This document shows positions 16,233 through 23,772 of a stretch of 64,000 nucleotides of DNA, piece after piece. The notes under the pieces were generated by a model. It saw only the letters and a list, made by a program, of their open reading frames with translations, was not told the DNA's origin and did not search any database. A program made the position numbers and the translations under genes. Positions within the stretch are counted from its first letter, which is position 1. Each line of letters opens with the position of its first letter. Location: positions 1 to 64,000 of the forward strand of contig DAOUBD010000054.1 of assembly GCA_034432935.1 (NCBI GenBank), given 5' to 3'. The stretch comes from DAOUAG01 sp034432935. Its GTDB lineage: Bacteria; Chloroflexota; Dehalococcoidia; SM23-28-2; RBG-16-64-32.

Positions 16233-17534
16233 CTAGGGCCGTTGCTCCAGGGGCACGTAGGGACGGCGGCTAGGGCCGATGAAGATCTGCCGCGGCCTGG
16301 CGATCTTCTGCTCCGGGTCCTCGATCATCTCCCGCCACTGGGCCAGCCAACCGGCCGTGCGGGGGATGGCGAAGAGGACCGGGAACATATCCACTGGGAA
16401 GCCCAAAGCTTGGTAGATGATCCCGGAGTAGAAGTCCACGTTGGGGTATAGCTTTCGCTCTATGAAGTATTCGTCCTCGAGGGCGATGCGCTCTAGCTCC
16501 AGCGCGATCTCCAAGAGGGGATTGGGGCCCGTGACCTCGAAGACCTGGTCCGCCGTTTGCTTGATGATCTTCGCCCGAGGGTCGTAGCTCTTGTAGATCC
16601 GGTGGCCGAAGCCCATCAGGCGTCCCTCGCCAGCCTTGACCCGCTTGACGAACTCCGGCACGCGGCTCTTGTCGCCGATCTCCATCAGCATGCGGATGAC
16701 GGCCTCGTTGGCGCCTCCGTGCAGGGGCCCATAGAGGGCGGCAGCGGCAGCAGCCGTGGCCGAGAAGGGGTCGGTGCGGGAGCTCCCGACGGAGCGCATA
16801 GCGTTAGTGCTACAGTTCTGCTCATGGTCTGCGTGCAGGATAAAGAGGACCTCGATGGCTCGCTCCAGCACGGGACTGGGCTTGTACTGGGGTTCGGACA
16901 TCTTCCACAGCATCGAGAGGAAGTTGCCGGTATAGCTGAGGTCGTTGTCCGGATAAACGTAGGGGAGGCCCCGGTTATGCCGGTAGGTAAAGGCCGCTAT
17001 AGTGGGCATCTTGGCGATGAGGCGATGGGTCTGGATCTCCCTCGAATGGGGGTCATCGACGTTCTTGGCATCGGGATAGAAGGTGGAGAGAGCGGCCACC
17101 GTGCCGACCAGCATGCCCATGGGGTGAGCGTCGTACTGGAAGCCCTCCATAAACTTCTTGATGTTCTCATGCACGTAGGTGTGCATGCGGATGTCGTGAG
17201 TCCACCTGGCCAGTTGGGCGGCGTTCGGGAGTTCGCCGTATAGCAGAAGGTAGGCCGTTTCGAGGAAGGTGCTCTTCTCGGCCAGCTCCTCGATGGGGTA
17301 GCCCCTGTACTCCAGGATGCCCTTGTCGCCGTCGATCTTGGTGATGGCGCTGCGGCAGGAGGCCGTGTTGACGAAAGCCGGATCGTAGACCATCAGGCCG
17401 AAATCGCCTTCGTGGGCGCGGATCTGGCGGAAGTCAGTAGCCCGCACGGTACCCTCGGTGATGGGGATCTCGTAGCTCTGTCCCGTGCGGTTGTCGATGA
17501 TAGTCAGGGTCTCACGGCCACCGTCTTTGTCCAT
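16233..17534 (-). CDS. gltA: Citrate synthase
   Basis: A 433-aa citrate synthase catalysing oxaloacetate plus acetyl-CoA to citrate, entry to the TCA cycle. Active-site motifs are intact: the HADHEQNCSTNAMR region, the LYGPLHGGANEAV segment and GFGHRIYKSYDPRA, giving the catalytic His-His-Asp set. Length is typical of the hexameric bacterial type. The start chosen is ATG 17534 (MDKDGGRE), nine bases after GAGGAG; an ATG three codons earlier lies too close to that site. The frame is open further upstream without supporting signals. It appears monocistronic, converging on the small 66-aa gene, with a long upstream region that contains hairpin repeats. Confidence 0.96.
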   Translation of the reverse strand: MDKDGGRETLTIIDNRTGQSYEIPITEGTVRATDFRQIRAHEGDFGLMVYDPAFVNTASCRSAITKIDGDKGILEYRGYPIEELAEKSTFLETAYLLLYGELPNAAQLARWTHDIRMHTYVHENIKKFMEGFQYDAHPMGMLVGTVAALSTFYPDAKNVDDPHSREIQTHRLIAKMPTIAAFTYRHNRGLPYVYPDNDLSYTGNFLSMLWKMSEPQYKPSPVLERAIEVLFILHADHEQNCSTNAMRSVGSSRTDPFSATAAAAAALYGPLHGGANEAVIRMLMEIGDKSRVPEFVKRVKAGEGRLMGFGHRIYKSYDPRAKIIKQTADQVFEVTGPNPLLEIALELERIALEDEYFIERKLYPNVDFYSGIIYQALGFPVDMFPVLFAIPRTAGWLAQWREMIEDPEQKIARPRQIFIGPSRRPYVPLEQRP

Positions 17535-17628
17535 AGGGCGCATCTCCTCGCATGCTGCGGCAACTGACGATGTCTCATCCGGTATCGTACGCCTGCTGAG
17601 GCGTGCCGCCCGCCCATCGACCAGTCTC

Positions 17629-17659
17629 ATTTTAACCTGTCGGATGGTCTTCGCGCCAA
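17629..17659 (-). promoter_or_regulatory. Possible promoter of citrate synthase
   Basis: On the minus strand TTGGCG (17659-17654) and TAAAAT (17634-17629) are separated by 19 bases, about 95 bases upstream of the ATG. The spacing is long, so this is tentative. Confidence 0.3.
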
Positions 17660-17666
17660 GGGTTGG

Positions 17667-17832
17667 CCAGCACCACTCCCGCCTGAAGGCGGGGGCATCA
17701 GGCCTCAACTACACTGCGGCGCCCATTGCCCGATGGCCGAGATCCAGCACCACCCCCGCCTGAAGGCGGGGGCATCAGGCCTCAACCACACTGCGGCTCC
17801 CATTGCCCGATGCCCCAACCTTTAGGTTGGGG
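17667..17832. repeat. Two tandem 69-bp hairpin repeats plus a third related hairpin (REP-like)
   Basis: Copy 1 (17667-17735) and copy 2 (17744-17812) differ at three of 69 positions and are spaced 8 bases apart. Each contains an 8-bp stem CCCCCGCC/GGCGGGGG closed by a TGAA loop (copy 1 has one G-T pair), at 17676-17695 and 17753-17772. Directly after copy 2 comes a third perfect hairpin CCCCAACC-TTTA-GGTTGGGG (17813-17832). They fill most of the 330-base gap between citrate synthase and the HTH gene. Resembles REP or IS200/IS605-end palindromes; no transposase is present nearby. Confidence 0.8.
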
Positions 17833-17864
17833 TGGCCAGAATCTGGCACGACCGGACGGCGGAG

Positions 17865-18263
17865 TCAACGTAGAGGCGCGGAGAGGGTTTGGGCCTCTTC
17901 AGCCAAGCGGCCTAGGACGACACCCAGCTTGACCCCTGTGATGGTTCGGTGAAGAAAGGGGCCATCGGGGTCGATGAAGTAATGATGTAGTTTGCCCTCG
18001 CGCTCGACTCTCAGCATGCCAGCACGGCGCAGGTCGCCGATGATCCCCCAGACCGTGCGCTGGGTCAGGTGGAGCCTATCGGCGATCTCTTCCACCGTGC
18101 AGCCGGGGTAGGCAGCGATGAAGAATAGGACGGAGCCGTGGCTGGAGACCAGATACCACTCGTTGCGTTGGTTGACACGACCCATTGGCGGCAAAAGGGC
18201 GCGCCCTGGTCTGTGGCGCTCGCGGGGGTGCGGCGATGAAGACGCAGGAGCGCGCGGAGACAT
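17865..18263 (-). CDS. Winged-helix transcriptional regulator
   Basis: A protein of about 132 aa with a MarR/ArsR-like winged helix: YPGCTVEEIADRLHLTQRTVWGIIGDLRRAGM is a complete helix-turn-helix plus recognition helix, and LRVEREGKLHHYFID is the wing. A C-terminal helix follows (GVKLGVVLGRLAEEA). No metal or ligand site is obvious. Three starts are possible: GTG 18278, ATG 18263 and ATG 18185 (MGRVNQRNEWYLVSSHGS). The last begins exactly where the conserved-looking domain begins, but none has a strong ribosome binding site. It is flanked by hairpin repeats downstream and a 134-base gap upstream, with no operon partner, so its target is unknown. Confidence 0.8.
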   Translation of the reverse strand: MSPRAPASSSPHPRERHRPGRALLPPMGRVNQRNEWYLVSSHGSVLFFIAAYPGCTVEEIADRLHLTQRTVWGIIGDLRRAGMLRVEREGKLHHYFIDPDGPFLHRTITGVKLGVVLGRLAEEAQTLSAPLR

Positions 18264-18362
18264 AGTATTGCCGGCCACCCCAAACTTGGGTTAGGGGCAG
18301 GTTAGGGCCCCATTAGATTTCGGTAAGGAAAGCTTCTGGGGCCGCCGAAAGGCTGGCCCCTC

Positions 18363-18391
18363 TGGACTCGAGTCCCCTGGGGCGCTATCTT
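18363..18391 (+). promoter_or_regulatory. Promoter placed for leaderless transcription of the ligase-like gene
   Basis: TGGACT (18363-18368), a 17-base spacer, then TATCTT (18386-18391). The ATG at 18398 begins six bases after the -10 hexamer, where transcription would be expected to start, and there is no ribosome binding site. Confidence 0.4.
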
Positions 18392-18397
18392 CCCAGT

Positions 18398-19459
18398 ATG
18401 TTGGAGGGAGGACGGACGCCGTTGCAAAGGCCGGATATCTGTCCCGGGGAAGAGCTGCGAAAGGTGGAAGGTACATCACAAGGCGGCCAGGCGGAGCCGG
18501 GGGGATTCATGTTGGGTCACCACGCGGATCAGCCCTTCGACTCGCCCCACCACATCTTCGAGGTGCTGTGGGATGGACTTCGGGCCCTCGCCTCCCTTCA
18601 GGGGGGAACCATCCGGTTGCGGGGCCGTTACGGGCGTGACTTGACGCCCCTGTTCCCGGAGATCGTCCGTGCCGCAGCGGGGTTGACGGTGGACGCCGTC
18701 GTGGACGGGGCCATCGTAGCCCTCGACGGCGATGGCCGCCCTGCCTTCGGCCCTCTGGCGGCAAGGCTGATGGCTGGGGAGCCGGACGGGCCGCCGGCGG
18801 GGTTCCGCGTGGCCTTCCATGCCTTCGATATCCTGAGCTTTCAAGGGAGGCCGGTGGTGGACCTGGCCCTAGTCCGCAGGAAAGAGATCTTGCGCCGGGC
18901 CGTCAGGGGAGGCGGGATCATCTACGCTCCCGATTTCGTGACGGGGGAAGGGCTCCTGCTCTTCGAGGCGGCCCGGGCCTTCGGGGTCGATGGCATAGTG
19001 GCAAAGGACCTGCGGAGCCCTTACCTGCCAGGCGTTCGGAGCAGCCGATGGCTGGTGATCAGCCCCGTGCGGCGCAGCCGATTCGTTATCGCAGGCTACA
19101 CCTACGGCGGCCGCTGGACGGGGCGCCACACCTCACGGGCGGAGGGCCCTTTCTCCTCCCTTCTCCTGGGCGCGTGGGACGGTCCCGGCCAGTTGCGATA
19201 CGTGGGGGAGGTCACTGGGGCCTTTGCCGATGCGGCGCCCGCCATCGCCCGGCAGTTGGAGCCCCTGACAACGCGCCAGTGTCCCTTCCCTCAGGAGCCG
19301 GACGTCCGTCGCCTGGTCTTCTGGTGCCAGCCGTCCCTGTGCGCCCGCGTACGCTTCGCCGGATGGAACCCAGACCGCACGCTTCGCTTCCCGATCTTCG
19401 AAGCTTTGCGCCCGGACGTGCCGGTCTCGGCCTGCCGATTGGAAGACGCCGGCGGATAA
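18398..19459 (+). CDS. Degenerate ATP-dependent DNA ligase paralogue (LigD ligase-domain type), probably inactive
   Basis: A 353-aa protein homologous over its length to the ligase plus OB-fold domains of the neighbouring LigD. Side-by-side reading shows loss of the catalytic set: motif I is FEVLWDGLR where LigD has FEPKLDGVR, so the adenylated lysine is Leu; motif III is VDGAIVAL versus LDGEIVAL; motif IV is VDGIVAKD versus FEGVVAKR; motif V is WLVIS versus WLKVK. The OB part (RFVIAGYTYGG, LLLGAWDG, CARVRFAGWNPD) is well kept and the frame is intact, which argues for a retained non-catalytic role such as end binding. Start ATG 18398 fits a leaderless promoter; ATG 18509, preceded by a G-rich stretch, is the alternative. 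Convergent with ligD, 14 bases between stops. Confidence 0.75.
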   Translation: MLEGGRTPLQRPDICPGEELRKVEGTSQGGQAEPGGFMLGHHADQPFDSPHHIFEVLWDGLRALASLQGGTIRLRGRYGRDLTPLFPEIVRAAAGLTVDAVVDGAIVALDGDGRPAFGPLAARLMAGEPDGPPAGFRVAFHAFDILSFQGRPVVDLALVRRKEILRRAVRGGGIIYAPDFVTGEGLLLFEAARAFGVDGIVAKDLRSPYLPGVRSSRWLVISPVRRSRFVIAGYTYGGRWTGRHTSRAEGPFSSLLLGAWDGPGQLRYVGEVTGAFADAAPAIARQLEPLTTRQCPFPQEPDVRRLVFWCQPSLCARVRFAGWNPDRTLRFPIFEALRPDVPVSACRLEDAGG

Positions 19460-19473
19460 GCCCAGCACAAGCC

Positions 19474-22209
19474 TCAGCCAAGAGCCCCCTGGTCCGCGGC
19501 CTCCAGACTCGGGGATGCCGGCTCGGCCAGGAGCCCGGCTAGGTCGTGCTTCTCCTCCAGAATGCGGGCCCACAGGTCGCCTGCGTCCTCCAGGCGCGCT
19601 GGCGCCGTAACGATGGTGAAGTCCGCTGGGTGTGCGTTCGCCAACTCGTCCCACCGTAGGGGCATGGAGACGGAGGCCTCAGGCGTAGCCCGAGGCGAGT
19701 AGACCGATGCCAGGGTCTTGCCGCGGGCGTTCTGGTTATGGTCGTAGAACACCTTGCCCCGCCGCTTCGCCACGGTCCATTCCATGGTCACATCCCGGGG
19801 ATGCGCCCGCACCAGGAACCTCCCCAGGGTCTCGGCCACCGCTCTAGCGGCATCGTAGTCGAGCCGCCGCTGGATGGGCACATAGACGTGGAGACCTGCG
19901 CGGCCCGAGGTCTTGAGGAAGGAAGACAGGGAGAGGGAGTCGAGGAGCTCCTTCAGGTAGAGGGCCACCTCGCAGGTTTTGGCGAAGGCCTTCCGGCTCG
20001 CCCCCGGCTCACCCGGTTGGGCAACGTACGGATCGAGGTCGAAGACGATGAAATCGGGGTAGTTCAGGAGGGAACCTCGGATCTTCTCCTCGGAACCAGC
20101 GAACTCCAGAGAGAGGTGATAGCCGTCTGGTTCCGGGTCGATCCGGGAGTACCAGGTATGCAGCTCCAGCGTTCCCATTTGCCCTAACCAGAGGAGAGTA
20201 GGGAGGTTGTTGCACATCAGGTAATCGCCGTCGCCAGCGTTGGAGTCCGACCAGAGACGGACGGTGGCCACAAATTCCGGCAGAGGCGCATCCCAGTGCT
20301 TCTGGTAGAAGCCCTCGCCGCGGATCCCATCGGGGTAGCGAGCCAGGGTGAGGGGCCTGTTCCGCAGGTGAGACAAGATGTAGGGGGAGACGCGGGCCAG
20401 GTAGGCGAGGAGGTCCCGCTTGGTCAAGGCGGGCCGGCCGTCCAGAGCTGGCCACATCTCCTTGTCCAGGTTGGTGAGGCTGATCTCGTAGCCTTCGACC
20501 CGCAGCGCCAGCTCGCCGGCGGGACGTGCGAGTTGCTCTAGCACGCCATGCACCGTCTGGGCAGGAAGGCTATGTACGGCTCCAGGAGGCGGCGGTACCG
20601 GGGCCTCCCTGCGGACCTCCGCCGGCGCCTTATCCTCCCGCAAGCCAACGAAGACGGGTGAGCGCAGGCGGCCATCCGGCGTCCACTGGGCGAAGCGCAC
20701 GCGGGCCACCAGTTTCGGCCTGACCCAGGTCGTAGGGGCGTTCAGCGGCGGCTCCTCAGCGAAGGGGCACTCCTCGGCCCGGAGGCGATCGAGGCGCTGA
20801 CGTAGCGACGCCAGCGCTGAGTCATCGAAGCCGGCGCCCACGTGTCCGGCGTAGGTCAGGCGGCCATCCTCGTAGTAACCTAGCAGAAGGGCGCCGAAGG
20901 AGCCTGCCCGGCTACCTGCGCCAGCGCTGTAGCCTCCGATGACGAACTCGTCCTCCAGCGTCTTCTTGACCTTGAGCCAGGCGCGGGAGCGACGGCCCGC
21001 CTCGTAAAGGCTGTCCTTGCGCTTGGCGACGACACCCTCGAAACCGAGGGCGACTGCGGCCTCGTAGGCCTCTTCCCCATCCTCCTCGAAGTGCTCGAGA
21101 AGGCGCACCCCGTTCCGCGGGGCAAGTAGGGCAGACAAGAGCGCCTTGCGCTGCCAGAGGGGCGCGGCGCATAGATCCCAGCCCTCGGCGTAGAGAAGAT
21201 CGAAGACGTAATAGACGACCGGTATTGCGGATTCGGCGCGCTGGATGTCGGCCGGGCGGGTGAGGCCCAAGCGCTGCTGGAGAAGATGGAAGGAAGGTAC
21301 GCCGCGCTCATCCAAGGCGACGATCTCGCCGTCCAACACCAGGCTGCCCGCGGGTTGCTGGGCCAGCTCCCCCGCCAGAGACGGGTACTGAGCTGCCATG
21401 TCCAGGCCGCGACGGGAGAGGAGCCGCACCCGGCCATCGGCGACAATCGCTATGGCCCTCACACCATCCAGCTTCGGCTCGAAGAACCAGCCCGGGGCCG
21501 AGAAGGGCCCCTCGGCCAGGGTGGCGAGCATCGGCTTCACGGCCAGGCGCAAGGGAGCCTGCCGGGCACCAGCCGCGTCCTGGGGGCGCACGATGAGCCG
21601 CTGGCCCCTGGGCGGCATGTGGCCCGCCTTCAGGTCCTCGATGGTGAGCCCGGACAGCACCGAGCGTTCCCGCGTCAGGACATCCTCGTCGCTAGTGGCG
21701 AAGGCATCGCGGTGCTTAATGAGCAGCCACTGGTTCTCGCCACGCCGCGTGCGCACCAGCGCCCAAGAGCCCTTCAACTTCTGGCCGCGGAGGAACAAGG
21801 AGAGCTTGCCCGCCTCCAGCCCTTCTCTGACTCGTCGCTCGGCCTCCCCGCGGTCATGGAACCAGAGCTGGCCGTCCTCTTCCGGGGAGTAGGTTCCGGC
21901 GTCCCAGACGATGACCTCGCCCGCGCCGTACTCGCCTCTGGGTATAACGCCCTCGAAGGAGGCATACTCCAGCGGGTGGTCCTCCACCATCATCGCCAAG
22001 CGCCGGCCCTTGGGGTCAAGGGAAGGGCCTTTCGGGATCGGCCACGATTTCAGGACGCCATCAACCTCCAGCCGGAAGTCGTAGTGCAGGCGCCTGGCGT
22101 TGTGCTTCTGGATAACGAAGATGAGGGGCCCCTCGGACGGCGCGCGCCCTTTGGGAGGCGGCTCCGGGGTGCGTTCGAAGTCCCTCTTCTGCTGGTACTC
22201 GTACAGCAT
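19474..22209 (-). CDS. ligD: Multidomain NHEJ DNA ligase LigD
   Basis: A 911-aa bacterial non-homologous end-joining enzyme with domain order phosphoesterase - ligase - polymerase. The phosphoesterase part (about residues 1-190) shows HNARRLHYDFRLEVDG and the GEYGAGEV motif. The ligase part has FEPKLDGVRA (adenylated Lys), LDGEIVAL, YYVFDLLY, FEGVVAKR and WLKVK. The C-terminal primase-like polymerase has LTRYP-type motif LTLARYPDG, the metal-binding DLDPY and TSGRAGLHVYVP. Start ATG 22209 (MLYEYQQKRDFERTPEP) follows GGGGGTGG; the frame is open 29 codons further but those residues look non-coding. Ku is encoded 2.8 kb away on the same strand, with a lipoprotein and an ABC exporter between them. 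Three DnaA-box-like repeats lie just upstream. Confidence 0.95.
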   Translation of the reverse strand: MLYEYQQKRDFERTPEPPPKGRAPSEGPLIFVIQKHNARRLHYDFRLEVDGVLKSWPIPKGPSLDPKGRRLAMMVEDHPLEYASFEGVIPRGEYGAGEVIVWDAGTYSPEEDGQLWFHDRGEAERRVREGLEAGKLSLFLRGQKLKGSWALVRTRRGENQWLLIKHRDAFATSDEDVLTRERSVLSGLTIEDLKAGHMPPRGQRLIVRPQDAAGARQAPLRLAVKPMLATLAEGPFSAPGWFFEPKLDGVRAIAIVADGRVRLLSRRGLDMAAQYPSLAGELAQQPAGSLVLDGEIVALDERGVPSFHLLQQRLGLTRPADIQRAESAIPVVYYVFDLLYAEGWDLCAAPLWQRKALLSALLAPRNGVRLLEHFEEDGEEAYEAAVALGFEGVVAKRKDSLYEAGRRSRAWLKVKKTLEDEFVIGGYSAGAGSRAGSFGALLLGYYEDGRLTYAGHVGAGFDDSALASLRQRLDRLRAEECPFAEEPPLNAPTTWVRPKLVARVRFAQWTPDGRLRSPVFVGLREDKAPAEVRREAPVPPPPGAVHSLPAQTVHGVLEQLARPAGELALRVEGYEISLTNLDKEMWPALDGRPALTKRDLLAYLARVSPYILSHLRNRPLTLARYPDGIRGEGFYQKHWDAPLPEFVATVRLWSDSNAGDGDYLMCNNLPTLLWLGQMGTLELHTWYSRIDPEPDGYHLSLEFAGSEEKIRGSLLNYPDFIVFDLDPYVAQPGEPGASRKAFAKTCEVALYLKELLDSLSLSSFLKTSGRAGLHVYVPIQRRLDYDAARAVAETLGRFLVRAHPRDVTMEWTVAKRRGKVFYDHNQNARGKTLASVYSPRATPEASVSMPLRWDELANAHPADFTIVTAPARLEDAGDLWARILEEKHDLAGLLAEPASPSLEAADQGALG

Positions 22210-22243
22210 CCACCCCCAATTATGGCACCCCGGGGCCGGTTTA

Positions 22244-22269
22244 TGTGGATTTGTGGACGCTGTGGATAA
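22244..22269. promoter_or_regulatory. Cluster of three DnaA-box-like repeats upstream of ligD
   Basis: TGTGGAT (22244-22250), TGTGGAC (22252-22258) and TGTGGATAA (22261-22269) are direct repeats spaced 8 and 9 bases. The last is the exact complement of the consensus DnaA box TTATCCACA. They lie 35-60 bases upstream of the ligD start. Confidence 0.45.
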
Positions 22270-22505
22270 ATGGGTTGCCGGGCTGGGCAGCCGCAAGAGA
22301 CAATGCAGGCGCTTCCCGACCCGATCCGCAGCGGTCCAGGAAGAAGGGACTCGCCGGGAGCCACGGGCGACCGAAAGCCCCGGCCGAGACCTGGAACCCA
22401 GAAGCCGCCGCGGTTCAAAGCGGGAAGCTTTTCTTTTGGAGCGCCGGGTTGAAGGGGCTCACGCTGGCATAAGGCTCCCGTCCCCTAGCCGAGAGGGTCC
22501 TCCTT

Positions 22506-22514
22506 TGCTATTGT
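22506..22514 (+). promoter_or_regulatory. Extended -10 element of the lipoprotein gene
   Basis: TG-C-TATTGT at 22506-22514, 52 bases upstream of ATG 22567, leaving a leader with an AAGGGGGCG ribosome binding site. Confidence 0.45.
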
Positions 22515-22566
22515 GAATGTGTCCCGAAAGTTAGTCCCAAACCTATCGCGAAGGGGGCGAAACAGA

Positions 22567-23061
22567 ATGGGCACGCTCCTGCGAACGCTTCTGGCACTCG
22601 GTGCGTCTCTGGCCCTCATATCGGCGGTGGCGTGCGGCGGCGGCGAAGAGGCCACCCCTACGCCAACGAGGGCCGCGACTACAGCGCCTGCGGCCACGGC
22701 GACGGCCACCAAAGCCGCCACGCCAGTTGCGGGCACAAGTAGCCCCGCGGCCGTCACCCTGAAGATAGCCTCTGTGGCGCCCAACCCGGCGAAGGTCGGC
22801 GATAAGGTGACCATCACCTTTAATACCCAGCCCGGGAACGTCATCGGCCTCCAGGTAACGGCGCCCAACGGGCAGATCGCTATTCAAACGCAGCTCACGG
22901 CCGGCGGGGACGGCACCGCCACCCTCGATCAGGTGGTGAACACGCCAGGGACCTGGAAGGTCGAGGCGGCGGCCGGACGGACGGTTGCCGACCTGTTGGC
23001 GCTGCAACTGAACCCGGTGCCCGGCCCGCATTCGGACGACGCCACCTTCGAGGTGCAGTAG
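22567..23061 (+). CDS. Secreted lipoprotein of unknown function
   Basis: A 164-aa exported lipoprotein. A signal sequence (MGTLLRTLLALGASLALISA) leads to a lipobox with Cys23 in SAVACGGG, after which comes a Thr/Ala/Pro-rich linker (about residues 28-60) typical of surface lipoproteins that project from the membrane. Residues 62-164 form a small beta-rich domain (LKIASVAPNPAKVGDKVTIT, then GNVIGLQVTAPNG) resembling an Ig-like or IPT-type fold; the fold is inferred. The ATG at 22567 is chosen over an open upstream stretch because of the AAGGGGGCG site and signal peptide. It is convergent with the ABC exporter genes, 9 bases between stops. Confidence 0.8.
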   Translation: MGTLLRTLLALGASLALISAVACGGGEEATPTPTRAATTAPAATATATKAATPVAGTSSPAAVTLKIASVAPNPAKVGDKVTITFNTQPGNVIGLQVTAPNGQIAIQTQLTAGGDGTATLDQVVNTPGTWKVEAAAGRTVADLLALQLNPVPGPHSDDATFEVQ

Positions 23062-23070
23062 CAGAGGGGC

Positions 23071-23772
23071 TCAGCGGGGCGGCTGCGCAGCCGGCGCAGT
23101 ACCCTCGACGATACGTCCATCCTTCATCCAGACGATGCGGTCCGCCGTGGCCGCCACGTTCATATCGTGCGTCACCAAGAGAATGGTGACGTGGCGGCTC
23201 TCGCGTATGCTGCGGAAGAGGGCCAAGACCTTCTCCGCCGCCGCCGAGTCCAGGTTGCCCGTAGGCTCGTCGGCCAAGAGGATGGAGGGGTCGTTGGCCA
23301 GGGCCCTGGCGATGGCCAGCCTTTGCCGCTCGCCGCCCGAGAGGCGGGGGGGCTGGAACTTCTCCTTGGCCGACAGCCCCACCGCAGCCAGGAGCTCCCG
23401 CGCCTTCTCCCTCTGTTCCCGGTGGCTCATGCCGTTGCTGAACATGGCGATGGCCACGTTCTCCAAGGCGTTCAGGTGGGGCAGGAGGTTATGTAGCTGG
23501 AAGACGAGGCCCACCTCCGTGCGCCGGAAGCGGTCGTCCCCGGCCTCCCGCAGGTCCTTGCCGTTGACCAAGATGGTGCCAGCGGTCGGCACATCCAGCG
23601 CCGCAACGAGGTGCAGCAGGGTGGACTTGCCGCAGCCCGATGGCCCGGTGATGGCCACGAACTCTCCCCGCTTTACCGTGAGATTGACCCCATCTAGGGC
23701 CCTGACGATGCCGCCATCGAACAGCTTGACCACGTTCCTCAGCTCGATGGCAGGCGGGGCACTATCACTCAT
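23071..23772 (-). CDS. ABC transporter ATP-binding protein (MacB/LolD type)
   Basis: A 233-aa ATPase of the MacB/LolD/FtsE-like group. Walker A is GPSGCGKST, the signature is LSGGERQRLAIA, Walker B is ILLADEPTGNLD, and the H-loop is LLVTHD. The early motif ALDGVNLTVKRGEFVAITGP is typical. It overlaps the upstream permease gene by eight bases, forming a two-gene exporter unit. Substrates of this class range from lipoproteins to peptides and antibiotics; with one permease per ATPase the complex would be a homodimer of each. No periplasmic adaptor or outer-membrane factor is encoded here. Confidence 0.93.
   Translation of the reverse strand: MSDSAPPAIELRNVVKLFDGGIVRALDGVNLTVKRGEFVAITGPSGCGKSTLLHLVAALDVPTAGTILVNGKDLREAGDDRFRRTEVGLVFQLHNLLPHLNALENVAIAMFSNGMSHREQREKARELLAAVGLSAKEKFQPPRLSGGERQRLAIARALANDPSILLADEPTGNLDSAAAEKVLALFRSIRESRHVTILLVTHDMNVAATADRIVWMKDGRIVEGTAPAAQPPR

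Larger units (their letters stand above)
22210..22566. other. Divergent intergenic region between ligD and the lipoprotein gene
   Basis: A 357-base gap. It holds three TGTGGAY repeats near ligD and an extended -10 element near the lipoprotein gene. The middle (about 22280-22480) is rich in short complementary G/C stretches but I could not fit it to tRNA, SRP RNA, RNase P or a known riboswitch class. No coding frame with a ribosome binding site is evident. Confidence 0.5.

Noticed and set aside
17667..17812. Possible CRISPR array
   Set aside because: Only two units of 69 bp with an 8-base gap; no spacer-sized intervals and no cas genes.
21286..22269. Long plus-strand open frame opposite the ligD 5' half
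   Set aside because: Overlaps conserved LigD domains entirely; no domain or start signal.
22244..22269. Chromosomal origin of replication
   Set aside because: Only three boxes, no AT-rich unwinding region, and no dnaA, dnaN or parAB nearby.
22280..22480. Structured RNA (SRP RNA or riboswitch) in the ligD upstream gap
   Set aside because: A GGTCCAGGAAGAAGG stretch recalls the SRP loop, but the conserved loop sequence and pairing are absent, and no riboswitch consensus fits.
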